Below the pieces are notes generated by a model, which saw only the letters and a program-made list of their open reading frames with translations, made no database searches and was not told the DNA's origin. A DNA stretch of 64,000 nt. Source: Dyadobacter sp. UC 10 (GTDB lineage Bacteria; Bacteroidota; Bacteroidia; Cytophagales; Spirosomataceae). The translations under genes were made by a program, and so were the position numbers. Positions 51,272-59,024 of the stretch are shown piece after piece. How positions within the stretch are numbered: the first letter of the stretch is position 1; every line of letters starts with the position of its first letter. The stretch lies in assembly GCF_008369915.1 (NCBI RefSeq), contig NZ_VSRN01000001.1, positions 6,568,501-6,632,500 on the forward strand, read 5' to 3'.

Positions 51272-52447
51272 ATGAAAAAAATCGGAATATTGTTTGGAAT
51301 GGAGAACACTTTTCCAAATGCATTTATTGAGCGAGTGAATAGCAAAGGTGAAAAGGATATCATTGCAGAGGCAGTTACAATAGATAAAGTAGCGCAGGCA
51401 GCGCCAACTGAATATGCCGTAATTATTGACCGGATTTCGCAAGATGTACCCTTTTACAGGGCTTATCTAAAAAATGCAGCGCTTTGCGGGACAGCGGTGA
51501 TCAATAATCCATTCTGGTGGAGTGCAGATGAGAAATTTTTCAATAATGCCCTTGCAGAGCAGATCGGAGTTCCGGTACCTAAAACCGTTCTCCTCCCTTC
51601 CAAACAACGTCCGGACAACACAACCGAAACTTCTTTTCGTAACCTCGCATTTCCAATGGCGTGGGAAGAAATATTTGAATATGTTGGTTTTCCGGCATAC
51701 ATGAAACCACACGATGGTGGCGGCTGGAAGAGTGTTTACAAAGTTGTCAACCCGCATGATATGTGGTTTAAGCACGAGGAAACGGGCCAGCTGGTGATGA
51801 TGCTGCAGGAGGAAATCGAGTTCAGCGATTATGTGCGCTGCTATTGCATTGGCCAGAAAGACGTACTGATTATGCCTTACGAACCCCGTAACCCGCATCA
51901 TTTAAGATATGCCTCCGAACTGAAAGCAACCGGCGAGGAAAGAGAAAAATTGCTGGAAACGATCAAAGATTATACATTAAAATTAAATCTGGCGCTGGGC
52001 TATGATTTCAATACCGTCGAATTTGCGGTTCGTGACGGCATACCTTATGCGATCGATTTTTGTAACCCTGCGCCCGATGCCGACATTTATTCCGTAGGTC
52101 CCGACAATTTTGAGTGGGTCGTGGAAGCAGCCGCGAATATGGCGATTGAGCGCGCAAAACAGCAGGTACCGGGCCAGGTAAACCTCACCTGGGGCACATT
52201 TATGAAGAATGCGATCCAGGCAACTCCCTCGCCAGTCGCTCCGGTCGCGGATGCTCCCGCTGCGAAACCCAAGCCTATTCCTTCGGCGAAAGAAGTGAAT
52301 GTCAAGGCGGTCACTCCAAAAAAGTCAGTAAAAATGCCAGGCTCGGCAAAAAATGAACCAGTAGCAGAACCCGATCCACTTTTGCCAACACAAAAAGCGG
52401 CGGTAACAAAAGCGCCGGCCAAGAATTCCAAATTGAAAAAATCCTGA
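51272..52447 (+). CDS. ATP-grasp carboxylate-amine ligase with Pro/Ala/Lys-rich tail
   Basis: 391 residues. An N-terminal pre-ATP-grasp domain (1-~85) precedes the ATP-grasp core: nucleotide lysine K145 and Gly-rich loop in YMKPHDGGGWKSVYKV, hinge MMLQEEIEFSDYVRCYC, and metal ligands E250 and D262/N265 in TVEFAVRDGIPYAIDFCNP. Order is canonical. From residue ~318 the sequence changes to a ~75-residue Pro/Ala/Lys/Val tail without hydrophobic core, presumably disordered and basic. Such ligases activate a carboxylate as acyl phosphate and join it to an amine. It is followed after 24 bp by a second ligase, of the GCS2 type. Confidence 0.9.
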   Translation: MKKIGILFGMENTFPNAFIERVNSKGEKDIIAEAVTIDKVAQAAPTEYAVIIDRISQDVPFYRAYLKNAALCGTAVINNPFWWSADEKFFNNALAEQIGVPVPKTVLLPSKQRPDNTTETSFRNLAFPMAWEEIFEYVGFPAYMKPHDGGGWKSVYKVVNPHDMWFKHEETGQLVMMLQEEIEFSDYVRCYCIGQKDVLIMPYEPRNPHHLRYASELKATGEEREKLLETIKDYTLKLNLALGYDFNTVEFAVRDGIPYAIDFCNPAPDADIYSVGPDNFEWVVEAAANMAIERAKQQVPGQVNLTWGTFMKNAIQATPSPVAPVADAPAAKPKPIPSAKEVNVKAVTPKKSVKMPGSAKNEPVAEPDPLLPTQKAAVTKAPAKNSKLKKS

Positions 52448-52471
52448 TCCATACGTTTATAAGCGTTACTT

Positions 52472-53572
52472 ATGCCCAACTTCACACTAGGAATTGAAGA
52501 AGAATTTCAGACGATAGATCCGGTGACCCGCAATCTGCGGTCGCACATGTCAAAGCTGGTTGAGGACGGAAAAATTACCCTCAAAGAGCGCGTTAAAGCA
52601 GAAATGCACCAGGCGGTAGTAGAAGTGGGAACCAATATCTGCCACAATATCCAGGAAGCGCGGGAAGAGGTAACTTATCTGCGCAAAATGATCCTGGATC
52701 TTGCGCAGAAGCAAGATTTACAGGTTGCAGCTGCGGGCACCCACCCATTTGCTGACTGGGTTGACCAGCTCATCACCGATGATCCCAGGTATGACGAAAT
52801 CATAGACGAAATGCGAGATGTGGCCCGTGGAAACCTGATTTTTGGACTCCATGTGCACGTTGGGCTGGAAGACAGGAACGAGGGGATACAGATTATGAAT
52901 GCGGTGAGATACTTCCTGCCGCACATTTACGCCCTGTCTACCAACTCTCCTTTCTGGTGCGGGCGCAATACGGGTTTCAAATCTTACCGGTCAAAGGTTT
53001 TTGACAAATTTCCAAGAACCGGTATCCCCGACTATTTTTCAAGTGCGTCGGAATATGATGAGTATGTGAATTTACTTATCAAAACAAAATGCATCGACAA
53101 TGGCAAGAAGATATGGTGGGATATCCGTGTGCACCCGTTTTTTAATACCATCGAGTTCAGGATGTGCGACGTGCCGATGCGGACAGACGAAACGATCTGT
53201 CTTGCGGCTATTATGCAGGCATTAGTAGCCAAAATCTATAAGCTTCACCGAATGAACCTTAGTTTCCGTATTTACGACCGAATGCTGATCAACGAAAATA
53301 AATGGCGCGCGGCACGATATGGTATCTCTGGAAAACTGATCGATTTTGGCAAGCAGGAAGAAGTGGAGTACAAACTTCTGGCCGGCGAGCTGCTTGAATT
53401 TATAGATGATGTAGTCGACGAACTCGGTAGCCGGAAAGAGATCGATTACATTCACCAGATCATGGAAATGGGTACCGGGGCAGACAGGCAGCTCGCTGTA
53501 TTTGAGCAAACCGGCAGCATGAATGCAGTAGTGGACTACATCGTTTCGGAAACAAAAATCGGACTGGAATAG
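52472..53572 (+). CDS. GCS2/YbdK-type carboxylate-amine ligase
   Basis: 366 residues. The N-terminal TLGIEEEFQTIDPVTRNL holds the metal-binding Glu triplet. Further family motifs are HQAVVEVGTNICHNIQEARE (~46-65), AGTHPFADW (~88-96), FGLHVHVGLEDRNEG (~124-138), PFFNTIEFRMCDVPMRTDET (~216-235) and the C-terminal QLAVFEQTGSMNAVVDYIV. This is the glutamate-cysteine-ligase type 2 fold. Most YbdK-like members are not true gamma-GCS enzymes; they couple a carboxylate to an unidentified amine. Its place between an ATP-grasp ligase and a glutamine amidotransferase points to a step in a peptide-like pathway. Confidence 0.93.
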   Translation: MPNFTLGIEEEFQTIDPVTRNLRSHMSKLVEDGKITLKERVKAEMHQAVVEVGTNICHNIQEAREEVTYLRKMILDLAQKQDLQVAAAGTHPFADWVDQLITDDPRYDEIIDEMRDVARGNLIFGLHVHVGLEDRNEGIQIMNAVRYFLPHIYALSTNSPFWCGRNTGFKSYRSKVFDKFPRTGIPDYFSSASEYDEYVNLLIKTKCIDNGKKIWWDIRVHPFFNTIEFRMCDVPMRTDETICLAAIMQALVAKIYKLHRMNLSFRIYDRMLINENKWRAARYGISGKLIDFGKQEEVEYKLLAGELLEFIDDVVDELGSRKEIDYIHQIMEMGTGADRQLAVFEQTGSMNAVVDYIVSETKIGLE

Positions 53573-53710
53573 CGGCTGGCACTTTGCTTTTTACCATCAA
53601 AACCGAACTTATACCACCTCATTTTGTTTAAATATTTTACCGAAAAATAAATTAGAAAAGCTAAATGCTAAAAACTGGCAGCTAATTGCCAGGCTAGAAG
53701 CCCTCATCAG

Positions 53711-54553
53711 ATGACCAACGATACAAAGCATTTCCGGATAGCAATACTGGACATGTACAACGGATTCGAAAACGAAGGAATGCGTTGCATCAGGAAGATA
53801 ATCACCAATTTTGGTGAGCATGAAAACGTGCCCGTCACTTATACTATTTTCAATGTCAGGCAAAACCTGGAAATACCGGATATGAGCTTTGACGCGTATA
53901 TTTCGACAGGCGGCCCGGGTAATCCTTCTCCTGTCGGCGAGATTTGGGAGAAAAAGTTCTTCAATTTCCTTGATAAGCTTTTTCAGTACAACCTAAAACG
54001 CCAAAACAAAGTAAAAAAACACCTTTTCCTGATTTGTCACTCCTTTCAAATGGCATGCATTCACTGGCAGCTTGCCGGTGTGAGCAAGAGGAGGAAAACC
54101 TCATTCGGTACTTTTCCGGTTCATAAAACGAGCATCGGCCGCAAGGATCCATTGCTGAATGCGCTCGCAGATCCGTTCTGGATTGTCGATTCGCGCGATT
54201 TTCAGGTCACCCAGCCTAATCAATATGCATTTGACGATATGGGCGCCAGGTTGCTATGTCTGGAAAAAATGCGCCCGCACGTACCGCTGGAAAGAGCTGT
54301 GATGGCTATCCGTTTTTCTAATGAGATAGTCGGTACGCAATTTCACCCGGAGGCGGATGCGGAAGGAATGTTGCGATATTTTTTGAGAGAGGATAAAAAA
54401 ACGAGCATTATCGCTGCGCACGGGGAAGCGAAATACAATGATATGATCGCGCATTTGAATGATCCGGACAAAATTTTACTCACTGAATCCGTGATTCTCC
54501 CCACATTCCTTAAAAACGCGTTAAACAAAACTTTCGCTCTGGCCTATGCATAA
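53711..54553 (+). CDS. Class I glutamine amidotransferase
   Basis: 280 residues with an intact catalytic triad: nucleophile C109 in LFLICHSFQMACIHW, and H212 and E214 in GTQFHPEADAEGM. The oxyanion stretch is STGGPGNPSP (~65-74). The C-terminal ~55 residues are an extension beyond the triad domain. It has no fused synthetase, so ammonia (or a hydrolysed gamma-glutamyl group, as in PuuD-like enzymes) must be handed to a partner. The 3' end overlaps the next ATP-grasp gene by 8 bp, the tightest link in the cluster. A 138-bp gap to the GCS2 gene contains a short hairpin (CTGGCA 53675-53680, TGCCAG 53687-53692). Confidence 0.92.
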   Translation: MTNDTKHFRIAILDMYNGFENEGMRCIRKIITNFGEHENVPVTYTIFNVRQNLEIPDMSFDAYISTGGPGNPSPVGEIWEKKFFNFLDKLFQYNLKRQNKVKKHLFLICHSFQMACIHWQLAGVSKRRKTSFGTFPVHKTSIGRKDPLLNALADPFWIVDSRDFQVTQPNQYAFDDMGARLLCLEKMRPHVPLERAVMAIRFSNEIVGTQFHPEADAEGMLRYFLREDKKTSIIAAHGEAKYNDMIAHLNDPDKILLTESVILPTFLKNALNKTFALAYA

Positions 54554-55739
54554 GGAAGCCCGGGAAGCATTCAACCAATCTTTTTCAGAAAAGAAATACG
54601 AGGAATTTGTAACCTACATCGAGTCCTCATTTCCCGGTCAACTGGAATTCCGCTTGGCTGAAACGCCGGTTTTTGTGCCGACCGACCTGAAAGAGAAAAT
54701 CCTGCAAACTTCTGAACAGATCATTGAAACGCTCTGTTCGCCGGATTTTGTAGCGAGAACCGACCGTGCAGTACCGGGCAACCAATATGTGCCCGGTGAG
54801 AATAGCCACAGTTCTTTTCTCGCGATTGATTTTGCAATCTGCAAAAGTGAAACAGGTGAATTAGAGCCGCAGCTGATTGAATTACAAGGATTTCCATCTG
54901 TATTTGGCTATCAGGCTTTCTTGTCGGAAGCGTTTAAAACGCATTTTGAAGTTGCTGAAAATTTCGGCTACCTGTTTGGAACCGAACATTATAACGAATA
55001 CGTAGCAAAACTCAAATCACTTATACTCGCCGACGAAGACCCCGAATCGGTTATCCTGCTTGAAATCTTTCCGGAAAAACAGAAAACAAGAATCGATTTC
55101 GCTGCTACCGAAGAAATGCTGGGCATTAAGGCAGTTTGTTATACAAAGTTGATCAGAGAAGGCAGGGAATTGTTTTACCTGAAAGACGAAAGGAAGATCA
55201 GGATCAAGAGAATTTATAACAGGCTGATATTTGACGATCTGCTTAATTATCCCGACCTGATCACGAACTACCACTTCACTGATGAAGTGGACGTATCCTG
55301 GGTTGGCCACCCGAACTGGTTTTTCAGGATCAGTAAATTTTCCATGCCCTTTCTGCAAGGGAAGTATATCCCGGAAACCAGATTCGTAAGCGATTACCAG
55401 GGCCAGTTCCCTGCGAACCTAGAAAATTTCGTCTTGAAGCCACTCTTTTCTTTCGCAGGTTCCGGCGTAAAATTGCATGTTACGTTATCTGATCTGGAAG
55501 CGATCTCTGACCCAGAGAATTACATTTTGCAACGGAAGGTTGCCTACGAACCAGTTATTCAGGCTCCCGACGGCATGGTGAAATGTGAGATCAGAATGAT
55601 GTATGGCTGGGACGATCATTCCGAAAAACCGGAACTACTGATCAGTCTGAGCAGGTTGAGCCGCGGAGAAATGATCGGAGTGCGGTTTAATAAAGACTTT
55701 ACGTGGGTGGGCAGCAGTGCTACATTTTTTGAGAAATAG
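54546..55739 (+). CDS. Apparent circularly permuted ATP-grasp protein
   Basis: 397 residues. The usual C-terminal metal-site motif appears early: SFLAIDFAICK (D95) and PQLIELQGFPSVFG (E112, with Gln114 where Asn is normal). The nucleotide-binding lysine and glycine loop come late: FVLKPLFSFAGSGVKL (K298, G305-G307), then YILQRKVAYEPV and KCEIRMMYGW. This inverted order is known from glutathionylspermidine-synthase-like, permuted ATP-grasp families. Middle motif KIRIKRIYNRLIFDDLL also fits them. Overlap with the amidotransferase gene suggests the two proteins act together. No specific product is known to me. Confidence 0.8.
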   Translation: MHKEAREAFNQSFSEKKYEEFVTYIESSFPGQLEFRLAETPVFVPTDLKEKILQTSEQIIETLCSPDFVARTDRAVPGNQYVPGENSHSSFLAIDFAICKSETGELEPQLIELQGFPSVFGYQAFLSEAFKTHFEVAENFGYLFGTEHYNEYVAKLKSLILADEDPESVILLEIFPEKQKTRIDFAATEEMLGIKAVCYTKLIREGRELFYLKDERKIRIKRIYNRLIFDDLLNYPDLITNYHFTDEVDVSWVGHPNWFFRISKFSMPFLQGKYIPETRFVSDYQGQFPANLENFVLKPLFSFAGSGVKLHVTLSDLEAISDPENYILQRKVAYEPVIQAPDGMVKCEIRMMYGWDDHSEKPELLISLSRLSRGEMIGVRFNKDFTWVGSSATFFEK

Positions 55740-55789
55740 CAATTTAAAGCTAAAAGTAATATACTTAATAAAAGTATTAATAGTATATA

Positions 55790-57007
55790 ATGTACATTAC
55801 ACATCGCCAGCAGTTTTTTGACCATTTAGCGCAAACATCGGATTACCCGTTGGCACTCGAAATTGAAAAAGCGGAAGGTGTATATATGTTTGGCGCCGAC
55901 GGTAAATCGTACATCGACCTGATCTCCGGAATTGCGGTTAGTAACGTAGGTCATCGGCATCCGAAAGTTCTTGCTGCGATTCATGAGCAGCTGGAGAAGC
56001 ACATGCATTTACTGGTTTATGGCGAATTCGTGCAAAGCGCACAGGTAAGATTAGCCAGCGCATTGACAAGGACGCTTGACGTTAATGCTCCAAATCCTTC
56101 TCCTTTTGGCAAGATCGATAATGTTTACTTCACCAACTCAGGCACGGAAGCGACCGAAGGTGCAATGAAACTCGCGAAACGGTTTACCGGCCGCAGTGAA
56201 TTCATCTCCTGCATAAATGCTTATCATGGAGCTACCCAAGGTGCACTCAGTCTGGCTGGATCGGATACTTTCAAACAGAATTTCCGTCCGCTGCTACCTG
56301 GCATTAAACATATTCATCACGGAGTACTTGCTGACCTTGAATCAATTACAGAAAAGACAGCGGCGGTGGTGATCGAGGTAATAGGTGGCGAATCTGGTGT
56401 GCGCGTTCCCGAAAAAGAGTATATGGTTCAGCTGCGCAAGCGCTGTTCAGAAGTGGGGGCGCTTATGATTTTGGATGAAATACAGACCGGTTTCGGACGG
56501 ACTGGTACGTTCTGGGCATTTGAGCAATTTGATATATACCCGGATATATTGCTAAGCGCCAAGGGAATGGGCGGCGGAATGCCTATCGGCGCATTCATGG
56601 CTTCGCAGGAAGTGATGAGCGTTTTCAAGAACAGTCCTATTCTCGGACATATTACCACCTTTGGCGGGCATCCCATTTGTTGCGCTTCGTCGCTCGCAGC
56701 ACTCGAAGTTATCGTAGATGAAAAGCTGCATTCCGCTGCTTTTGAAAAGGGCGAGCTTTTTAAATCACTTCTCAAACATCCTAAAATCAGTGAGGTAAGA
56801 GGAAGTGGATTGATGCTGGCTGCGCAAATGGAATCCTTTGAAAAACTAAAAAACACGATCGATCATTGCATTGAAAATGGCGTTGTAACCGATTGGTTCT
56901 TATTTTGCGACGATGCCATGCGCATTGCGCCGCCACTGACTATTACCGAAGAGCAGATCCGTGAAGCATGCAAGGTGATCATCGATGTACTTTACTCTGA
57001 TAGCTAA
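55790..57007 (+). CDS. Class III (omega) aminotransferase, ArgD/acetylornithine-like
   Basis: 405 residues. PLP-fold type I: SGIAVSNVGHRHPKVLAAI (~46-64), TNSGTEATEGAMKLAKR (~115-131), AYHGATQGALSL (~144-155), the cofactor-facing LILDEIQTGFGRTG-like stretch (MILDEIQTGFGRTG, ~226-239) and the Schiff-base lysine K258 in LLSAKGMGGGMPIGA. It transfers an omega-amino group from a diamine or basic amino acid to a keto acid. It lies 50 bp after the permuted ATP-grasp gene and could supply or remove an amine for that pathway, or act in arginine metabolism. Confidence 0.92.
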   Translation: MYITHRQQFFDHLAQTSDYPLALEIEKAEGVYMFGADGKSYIDLISGIAVSNVGHRHPKVLAAIHEQLEKHMHLLVYGEFVQSAQVRLASALTRTLDVNAPNPSPFGKIDNVYFTNSGTEATEGAMKLAKRFTGRSEFISCINAYHGATQGALSLAGSDTFKQNFRPLLPGIKHIHHGVLADLESITEKTAAVVIEVIGGESGVRVPEKEYMVQLRKRCSEVGALMILDEIQTGFGRTGTFWAFEQFDIYPDILLSAKGMGGGMPIGAFMASQEVMSVFKNSPILGHITTFGGHPICCASSLAALEVIVDEKLHSAAFEKGELFKSLLKHPKISEVRGSGLMLAAQMESFEKLKNTIDHCIENGVVTDWFLFCDDAMRIAPPLTITEEQIREACKVIIDVLYSDS

Positions 57008-57012
57008 CTCCA

Positions 57013-57891
57013 ATGGAACACAAGATAGCCAACGAATATCTGCAAATTACAATCAAAGAAACCGGTGCGGAATTGTGCAGGATACAGTCTGTCACGACTG
57101 GTAAAGACTTTATGTGGAATGCGGACCCGGCCGTTTGGTCAAGCCACGCGCCCGTTTTATTTCCTGTAATCGGGGCTATTAAAAATGGGTATGTCAGATA
57201 CCAGGGCCAGGAATATGCGGTGCCGCGTCACGGGATTGTTCGCAATAATTCGAATGTAAAGCTTGCGGAGAAGACGGCGTCAAGCTTGACTTTCGCATTG
57301 AAATTTTCGGAAGAAACGCTGAAAATTTATCCTTTTGAGTTTCAATTTGAGATTACTTACCGGCTTAAAGCACACCAGATTATCGTAGATCACCGGGTTA
57401 TCAATCATGGGAATACGGAAATGCTTTTTTCTCTCGGCGGGCATCCTGCGTTTAAATGTCCGTTGAATGCAGATGAAACTTACCAGGACTATTACCTTGA
57501 ATTTGAAGCAGTTGAAAACGACTCAACCTGGCTGCTTACGAAAGACGGACTGGTAGGAACTGAAACCCGCAAAGTATTTGACAATACTAACACCCTGCAT
57601 TTAAATCACCAGATGTTTGAAAATGATGCATTGATATTCAAACATCTGGTATCTAATCAGGTCAGTTTAAGAAGTACGAAATCCGCCCAGGTTGTTACCA
57701 TACATTTTCCGGATTTCCCTTATTTGGGCGTTTGGGCTAAGACTAACGGTAATTTCGTTTGCATTGAACCCTGGCTAGGCATCGCCGACAGTGCAGATTC
57801 TGATCAGGATTTTGAGACGAAAGAAGGGTTACTGAGGCTGGCAGCTGGACAAGATTTTGAAGCAAGTTTTGCCATTGAGATAAGTGAGTAA
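57013..57891 (+). CDS. Aldose-1-epimerase-like protein (LacX/YihR type)
   Basis: 292 residues of galactose-mutarotase-like fold: ETGAELCRIQSVTTGKDFMW at the start, YAVPRHGIVRNNSN (~74-87, conserved His), SLGGHPAFKCPLN (~144-156, conserved His), and FVCIEPWLGIADS (~252-264, conserved Glu). Mutarotases equilibrate alpha and beta anomers of sugars; LacX-type members lack a firmly assigned substrate. It begins 5 bp after the aminotransferase stop and thus probably shares its transcript. Confidence 0.92.
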   Translation: MEHKIANEYLQITIKETGAELCRIQSVTTGKDFMWNADPAVWSSHAPVLFPVIGAIKNGYVRYQGQEYAVPRHGIVRNNSNVKLAEKTASSLTFALKFSEETLKIYPFEFQFEITYRLKAHQIIVDHRVINHGNTEMLFSLGGHPAFKCPLNADETYQDYYLEFEAVENDSTWLLTKDGLVGTETRKVFDNTNTLHLNHQMFENDALIFKHLVSNQVSLRSTKSAQVVTIHFPDFPYLGVWAKTNGNFVCIEPWLGIADSADSDQDFETKEGLLRLAAGQDFEASFAIEISE

Positions 57892-57910
57892 ACGATGATA
57901 TTATACTGAC

Positions 57911-58306
57911 TCAGAGCTTTACCGCCAGTAATTCGCTGCCTAGTTTATGCAGCGCAGCTTCTATTTTCTTTGCCTGGGAAGGCCGCGGCTTTTTTAACCC
58001 CGACGCGTAGTGATTCAGCAGCTTTTCATTGATGCCTGTAATTTTGGCAATACCGGTTTGGCTGAATATGCCTTTATAGTATTTCAAAAAACTACCTACG
58101 TCCAGCTTCCATTCAATTTCGTATTCTCCTTTCAGTGCTGCGGGAATATTTCGGTCATCGAATCCTTTCACGATTTCAATGCATTCCAAAATGGATTTTT
58201 TGACCTCTTCAATGGTTTCTCCGCCACCAGAAATTTTACCAACATTTTCTCCGTAAGCCCAAAAAAAATCCTTGCTTCTTTCCACTACCACTTTTATTCT
58301 TTTCAT
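57911..58306 (-). CDS. hicB: HicB-type antitoxin with C-terminal HTH
   Basis: 131 residues. The N-terminal partial RNase-H-like HicB domain (1-~55) has VVVERSKDFFWAYGENV and SGGGETIEEVKKSILECIE. A C-terminal Xre-like HTH (~78-128) has GIAKITGINEKLLNHYASGL and RPSQAKKIEAALHKLG. It neutralises HicA and likely represses the operon via the HTH. The ATG overlaps the hicA stop by 4 bp, with toxin gene first, as is normal in hicAB. Confidence 0.9.
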   Translation of the reverse strand: MKRIKVVVERSKDFFWAYGENVGKISGGGETIEEVKKSILECIEIVKGFDDRNIPAALKGEYEIEWKLDVGSFLKYYKGIFSQTGIAKITGINEKLLNHYASGLKKPRPSQAKKIEAALHKLGSELLAVKL

Positions 58307-58491
58307 AACGTAGTATTTAAATTCATTTTTTTAATAAACATCAGTCTGATCCCTTCTGCCATTTCCTTTGCCCCATGATACGGGACGCTAATGATTTCAC
58401 CGTCTTTTCGGTAAAGGTAGTGACTACCTCTGGTTCTAATATGTGTCCATCCATTACGGCGGATTGTGCGATGGAACTCTGAGGATTTCAT
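58303..58491 (-). CDS. hicA: HicA-type mRNA interferase toxin
   Basis: 62 residues from the ATG at 58491; a TTG five codons earlier was rejected. MKSSEFHRTIRRNGWTHIRT and the catalytic histidine in GSHYLYRKDGEIISVPYHGA (the G-SH motif) define the dsRBD-like HicA fold. It cleaves mRNA when free of HicB. A TAGTTTTG -7 motif lies just upstream on the minus strand (about 58502-58509). Confidence 0.9.
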   Translation of the reverse strand: MKSSEFHRTIRRNGWTHIRTRGSHYLYRKDGEIISVPYHGAKEMAEGIRLMFIKKMNLNTTL

Positions 58492-58516
58492 GTATAGTGT
58501 GAGCAAAACTATTAAT

Positions 58517-58541
58517 AAAAGTATACAATAATATACCTTTT
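58517..58541. promoter_or_regulatory. Candidate HicB operator, AAAAGTATA / TATACCTTTT inverted repeat
   Basis: Arms AAAAGTATA (58517-58525) and TATACCTTTT (58532-58541), complementary apart from one extra base, are separated by 6 bp. It lies 26-50 bp upstream of hicA and just before the -7 box, as expected for autorepression. Confidence 0.45.
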
Positions 58542-58558
58542 AACAAGCAGTCACAAAA

Positions 58559-58580
58559 AAAGCCCCCGAGTGGGAGCTTT
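58559..58580 (-). terminator. Rho-independent terminator of trxA
   Basis: On the minus strand AAAGCTCCC pairs with GGGGGCTTT (one G-U), loop ACTC, followed by a T run toward 58553. It lies 25-46 bp beyond the trxA stop. Confidence 0.8.
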
Positions 58581-58604
58581 CAACTATTTATCGGCATAAG
58601 CTAC

Positions 58605-58937
58605 TTAAACCGTAGCCTCGATTTGTGCATTCAATTTATCTTCCAGGGTAGTTTTTGGAACAACGCCTACAACTTTATCAACCAGCTGTCCGCCTTTGAA
58701 GATCATTAATGTTGGGATGCTGCGGATGCCGAACTTAGCGGGTACCGAAGAATTCATATCAACATCCATTTTACCGATAACTGCTTTTCCTTCATATTCA
58801 CCGGCCAACTGCTCTACAACAGGCCCGATCATCTTACAAGGTCCGCACCATTCTGCCCAAAAATCAACAAGTACAGGTTTGTCGCTCTGGATCAATTCTT
58901 CAAAGGTGCTATCGGTAATTTCAAGTGCTTTTCCCAT
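58605..58937 (-). CDS. trxA: Thioredoxin
   Basis: 110 residues. The active site is FWAEWCGPCK with C31 and C34. Conserved Asp in PVLVDFWA (~25), cis-Pro in IRSIPTLMIFKGG (~74), and GVVPKTTLEDKL at the end. A cytoplasmic disulfide reductase for ribonucleotide reductase and other targets. Monocistronic with its own terminator. Confidence 0.97.
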   Translation of the reverse strand: MGKALEITDSTFEELIQSDKPVLVDFWAEWCGPCKMIGPVVEQLAGEYEGKAVIGKMDVDMNSSVPAKFGIRSIPTLMIFKGGQLVDKVVGVVPKTTLEDKLNAQIEATV

Positions 58938-59024
58938 GTTACAAAATGTCTAATGTTTTTTTATAAATCTGATATTATAAGGAATTTCATTATCTAAAAG
59001 TTCCTCACTTATTTTCATTAAAAC

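Noticed and set aside
55747..55789. Operator shared between the aminotransferase gene and hicAB (both have AATAAAAGTAT)
   Set aside because: The similarity is limited to very AT-rich sequence and could be chance; the spacing of arms differs.
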